A stretch of 64,000 nucleotides of DNA, from positions 124,001-188,000 of the forward strand of contig JANQLV010000061.1 in NCBI GenBank assembly GCA_028280415.1, given 5' to 3'. Positions within the stretch are counted from its first letter, which is position 1. Every line of letters begins with the position of its first letter. Positions 62,878 to 64,000 of this stretch are shown one piece after another. Position numbers and translations under genes: made by a program. The notes below the pieces were generated by a model. It was not told the DNA's origin. It did not search any database and saw only the letters and a program-made list of their open reading frames with translations. The stretch is from Saprospiraceae bacterium (GTDB lineage Bacteria; Bacteroidota; Bacteroidia; Chitinophagales; Saprospiraceae).

Positions 62878-63288
62878 ATGAAGTTACTTGATCATATCAA
62901 CAATGCGATCTTTTCGGATAAACAACAGATTACAGAAGAGGTTATTGACTATTTTGAAAAGAATCCGGATGAATTGGACCTCATAATAAACAAGGAACAC
63001 TTCAATGCTTTATTCTTGGGAATATTTTTTACCGCAGGGATTATTATAACCTTTCTGGCCCGGACTGTTCAGTATTTTTATGGCGATTTTCTGGGGAAGT
63101 TTGTAAATACTGTTCTTCTCGATGTTCTATCTGAATTCGGAATAGCAATTTTCGGAGGTGCAGTAGTTGCTTATCTGATTGAGTTTTTGAACAAAAGACA
63201 ATATCAGCGAAACCTAAAATTTCGTAGTCAGGTAAAAGCCCAATTGCAAAAAAGAAAAGAACAAAATGATGCAGCTAAGGAAGCTTAA
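62878..63288 (+). CDS. Two-helix membrane protein
   Basis: 136 residues: a soluble start (EEVIDYFEKNPDELDLIINKE), two membrane helices (FLGIFFTAGIIITFLA, FGIAIFGGAVVAYLIEFL) and a long basic C-terminal helix (QYQRNLKFRSQVKAQLQKRK). No family recognised. Confidence 0.6.
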   Translation: MKLLDHINNAIFSDKQQITEEVIDYFEKNPDELDLIINKEHFNALFLGIFFTAGIIITFLARTVQYFYGDFLGKFVNTVLLDVLSEFGIAIFGGAVVAYLIEFLNKRQYQRNLKFRSQVKAQLQKRKEQNDAAKEA

Positions 63289-63320
63289 ATCGACCATTAG
63301 CTAAATATAAAATACAAGAT

Positions 63321-63647
63321 ATGGAAATCCCCATGAGCTCTTTCGTGATAATTGTACTCTTGGCTATTATTGTCATACTGTTAATGGATTTGAAATTTGA
63401 AATAAGATTTGAAAAGGACCTTAAAGAGGCTAAACAGTTGGATGAATTAAGTAATACTGAATACAAGGTATTGGAATTATTGGCATTCGGTAAATCAAAT
63501 CAACAAATCGCAGAAGAAATGTTTATTTCAGTTACAACGGTTAAAAAGCATGTGACGACGATTTTTAAAAAGCTGGGGATTTCCAAAAGATCCGAAGCGA
63601 GGAAATTCAAGGGGCATTTTGAACAAAAAAAGCCTCATAATACCTGA
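63321..63647 (+). CDS. Membrane-anchored LuxR-type HTH regulator
   Basis: 108 residues: one membrane helix (SFVIIVLLAIIVILLM), a short charged link, then a complete LuxR/NarL HTH (LSNTEYKVLELLAFGKSNQ, MFISVTTVKKHVTTIFKKLG). No sensor domain. Adjacent to the small membrane protein at 62878-63288 (32 bp); both may sense the same envelope signal. Confidence 0.83.
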   Translation: MEIPMSSFVIIVLLAIIVILLMDLKFEIRFEKDLKEAKQLDELSNTEYKVLELLAFGKSNQQIAEEMFISVTTVKKHVTTIFKKLGISKRSEARKFKGHFEQKKPHNT

Positions 63648-63739
63648 TTACTACTAAAATACTACTTTTTGTATACCTTTTTGACGGGACCTGCCTTTAA
63701 ATATTGGATACTTTTGGCCAGACAAAAATATAAAATCCA

Positions 63740-64000
63740 ATGGCCCTTCACTTTAAAATTTTAATGAGCACTTTCATAATGATGTTCAATATCATTATGC
63801 TTTATAGTCAAAATATTACGGACAATTCGGTTCATAAATTAATTGATCGTGCAAGGATGAAATTTGAACTACCAGCGGTAGCTGTTTCGTTGATGTCGGC
63901 AGATAGTATTTATGTTCAGGTAGTTAAAGGGACAAGAATTCATGGAACAGAAAACCTTGTCGAAAAGAATGATTATTTTCACCTGGGCTCCTGTTCTAAA
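63740..64000 (+). CDS. Beta-lactamase-family serine hydrolase, N-terminus only
   Basis: The frame is open from ATG at 63740 to the window edge (87 codons). After a hydrophobic leader (STFIMMFNIIMLYSQ) it reads VAVSLMSADSIYVQVVKGT and ends FHLGSCSK, the SxxK motif that carries the catalytic Ser in class C beta-lactamases and their relatives. A second ATG at 63764 is an equally likely start. Real beta-lactam hydrolysis cannot be inferred from this part. Confidence 0.72.
   Translation, partial: MALHFKILMSTFIMMFNIIMLYSQNITDNSVHKLIDRARMKFELPAVAVSLMSADSIYVQVVKGTRIHGTENLVEKNDYFHLGSCSK

Overview
The window looks like chromosome of a Bacteroidota member, most likely the class Saprospiria (Lewinella/Saprospira-like). 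The phylum call rests on type IX secretion C-terminal sorting domains, a fused CcoN-CcoO oxidase subunit, many Bacteroidota-type lipoproteins and scarce Shine-Dalgarno sequences. The class is inference. No rRNA, tRNA, complete transposon or prophage was seen. One gene runs off each end: an ECF sigma factor on the left and a beta-lactamase-family hydrolase on the right.

1-9 kb: envelope and secreted functions. These are a beta-propeller-like protein and a GH18 glycosidase (neither with a signal peptide), a histidine-phosphatase lipoprotein, a T9SS-sorted protein, a Gfo/Idh/MocA oxidoreductase, and a membrane-anchored putative transcription factor divergent from an exported ConA-like protein. 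9-19.4 kb: two linked operons on the minus strand. One encodes an ECF sigma factor, a membrane TPR protein, a subtilisin and a periplasmic TPR-CHAT (caspase-like) protein. The other encodes a P-loop protein, an ABC exporter whose ATPase motifs are nearly all altered, and an outer-membrane-type protein. The same promoter-like element, GTCACA-N16-CTTATAGGAATGT, precedes both, so the sigma factor probably controls itself and the second operon. A terminator hairpin sits 7 nt before the ABC gene. 19.8-31.3 kb: an amine oxidase-like flavoprotein, a very large CotH/lamin-tail T9SS protein, a LolA-like protein, a LytS/LytTR pair and an FG-GAP/ASPIC-UnbV protein.

31.4-51.5 kb: a micro-oxic respiration and dormancy island. 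It holds hemN, a copper ATPase (ccoI), ccoS, a 37-aa membrane peptide, ccoNO, ccoQ, ccoP, ccoG, ccoH, a SafE-like protein, a FixL-type heme-PAS kinase, a receiver-FNR fusion regulator, a short ribosome hibernation factor, four tandem-domain Usp proteins, thioredoxin and a CBS protein. Six intergenic regions carry pairs of FNR-like boxes (TGAY-N4-RTCA), always 22 bp apart. The likely circuit is: heme-PAS kinase senses low oxygen, phosphorylates the receiver-FNR protein, and this binds the paired boxes to switch on cbb3 oxidase, anaerobic heme synthesis, stress proteins and ribosome hibernation.

51.6-53 kb: a lone cas6 next to an eight-repeat CRISPR array; no other cas gene is in the window. 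53-64 kb: trmO, two AraC regulators, an unrecognised conserved protein, a Na/Pi-cotransporter-like protein, an alpha/beta-hydrolase lipoprotein, an SDR, small membrane proteins, a LuxR-type membrane regulator and the partial beta-lactamase-family gene.
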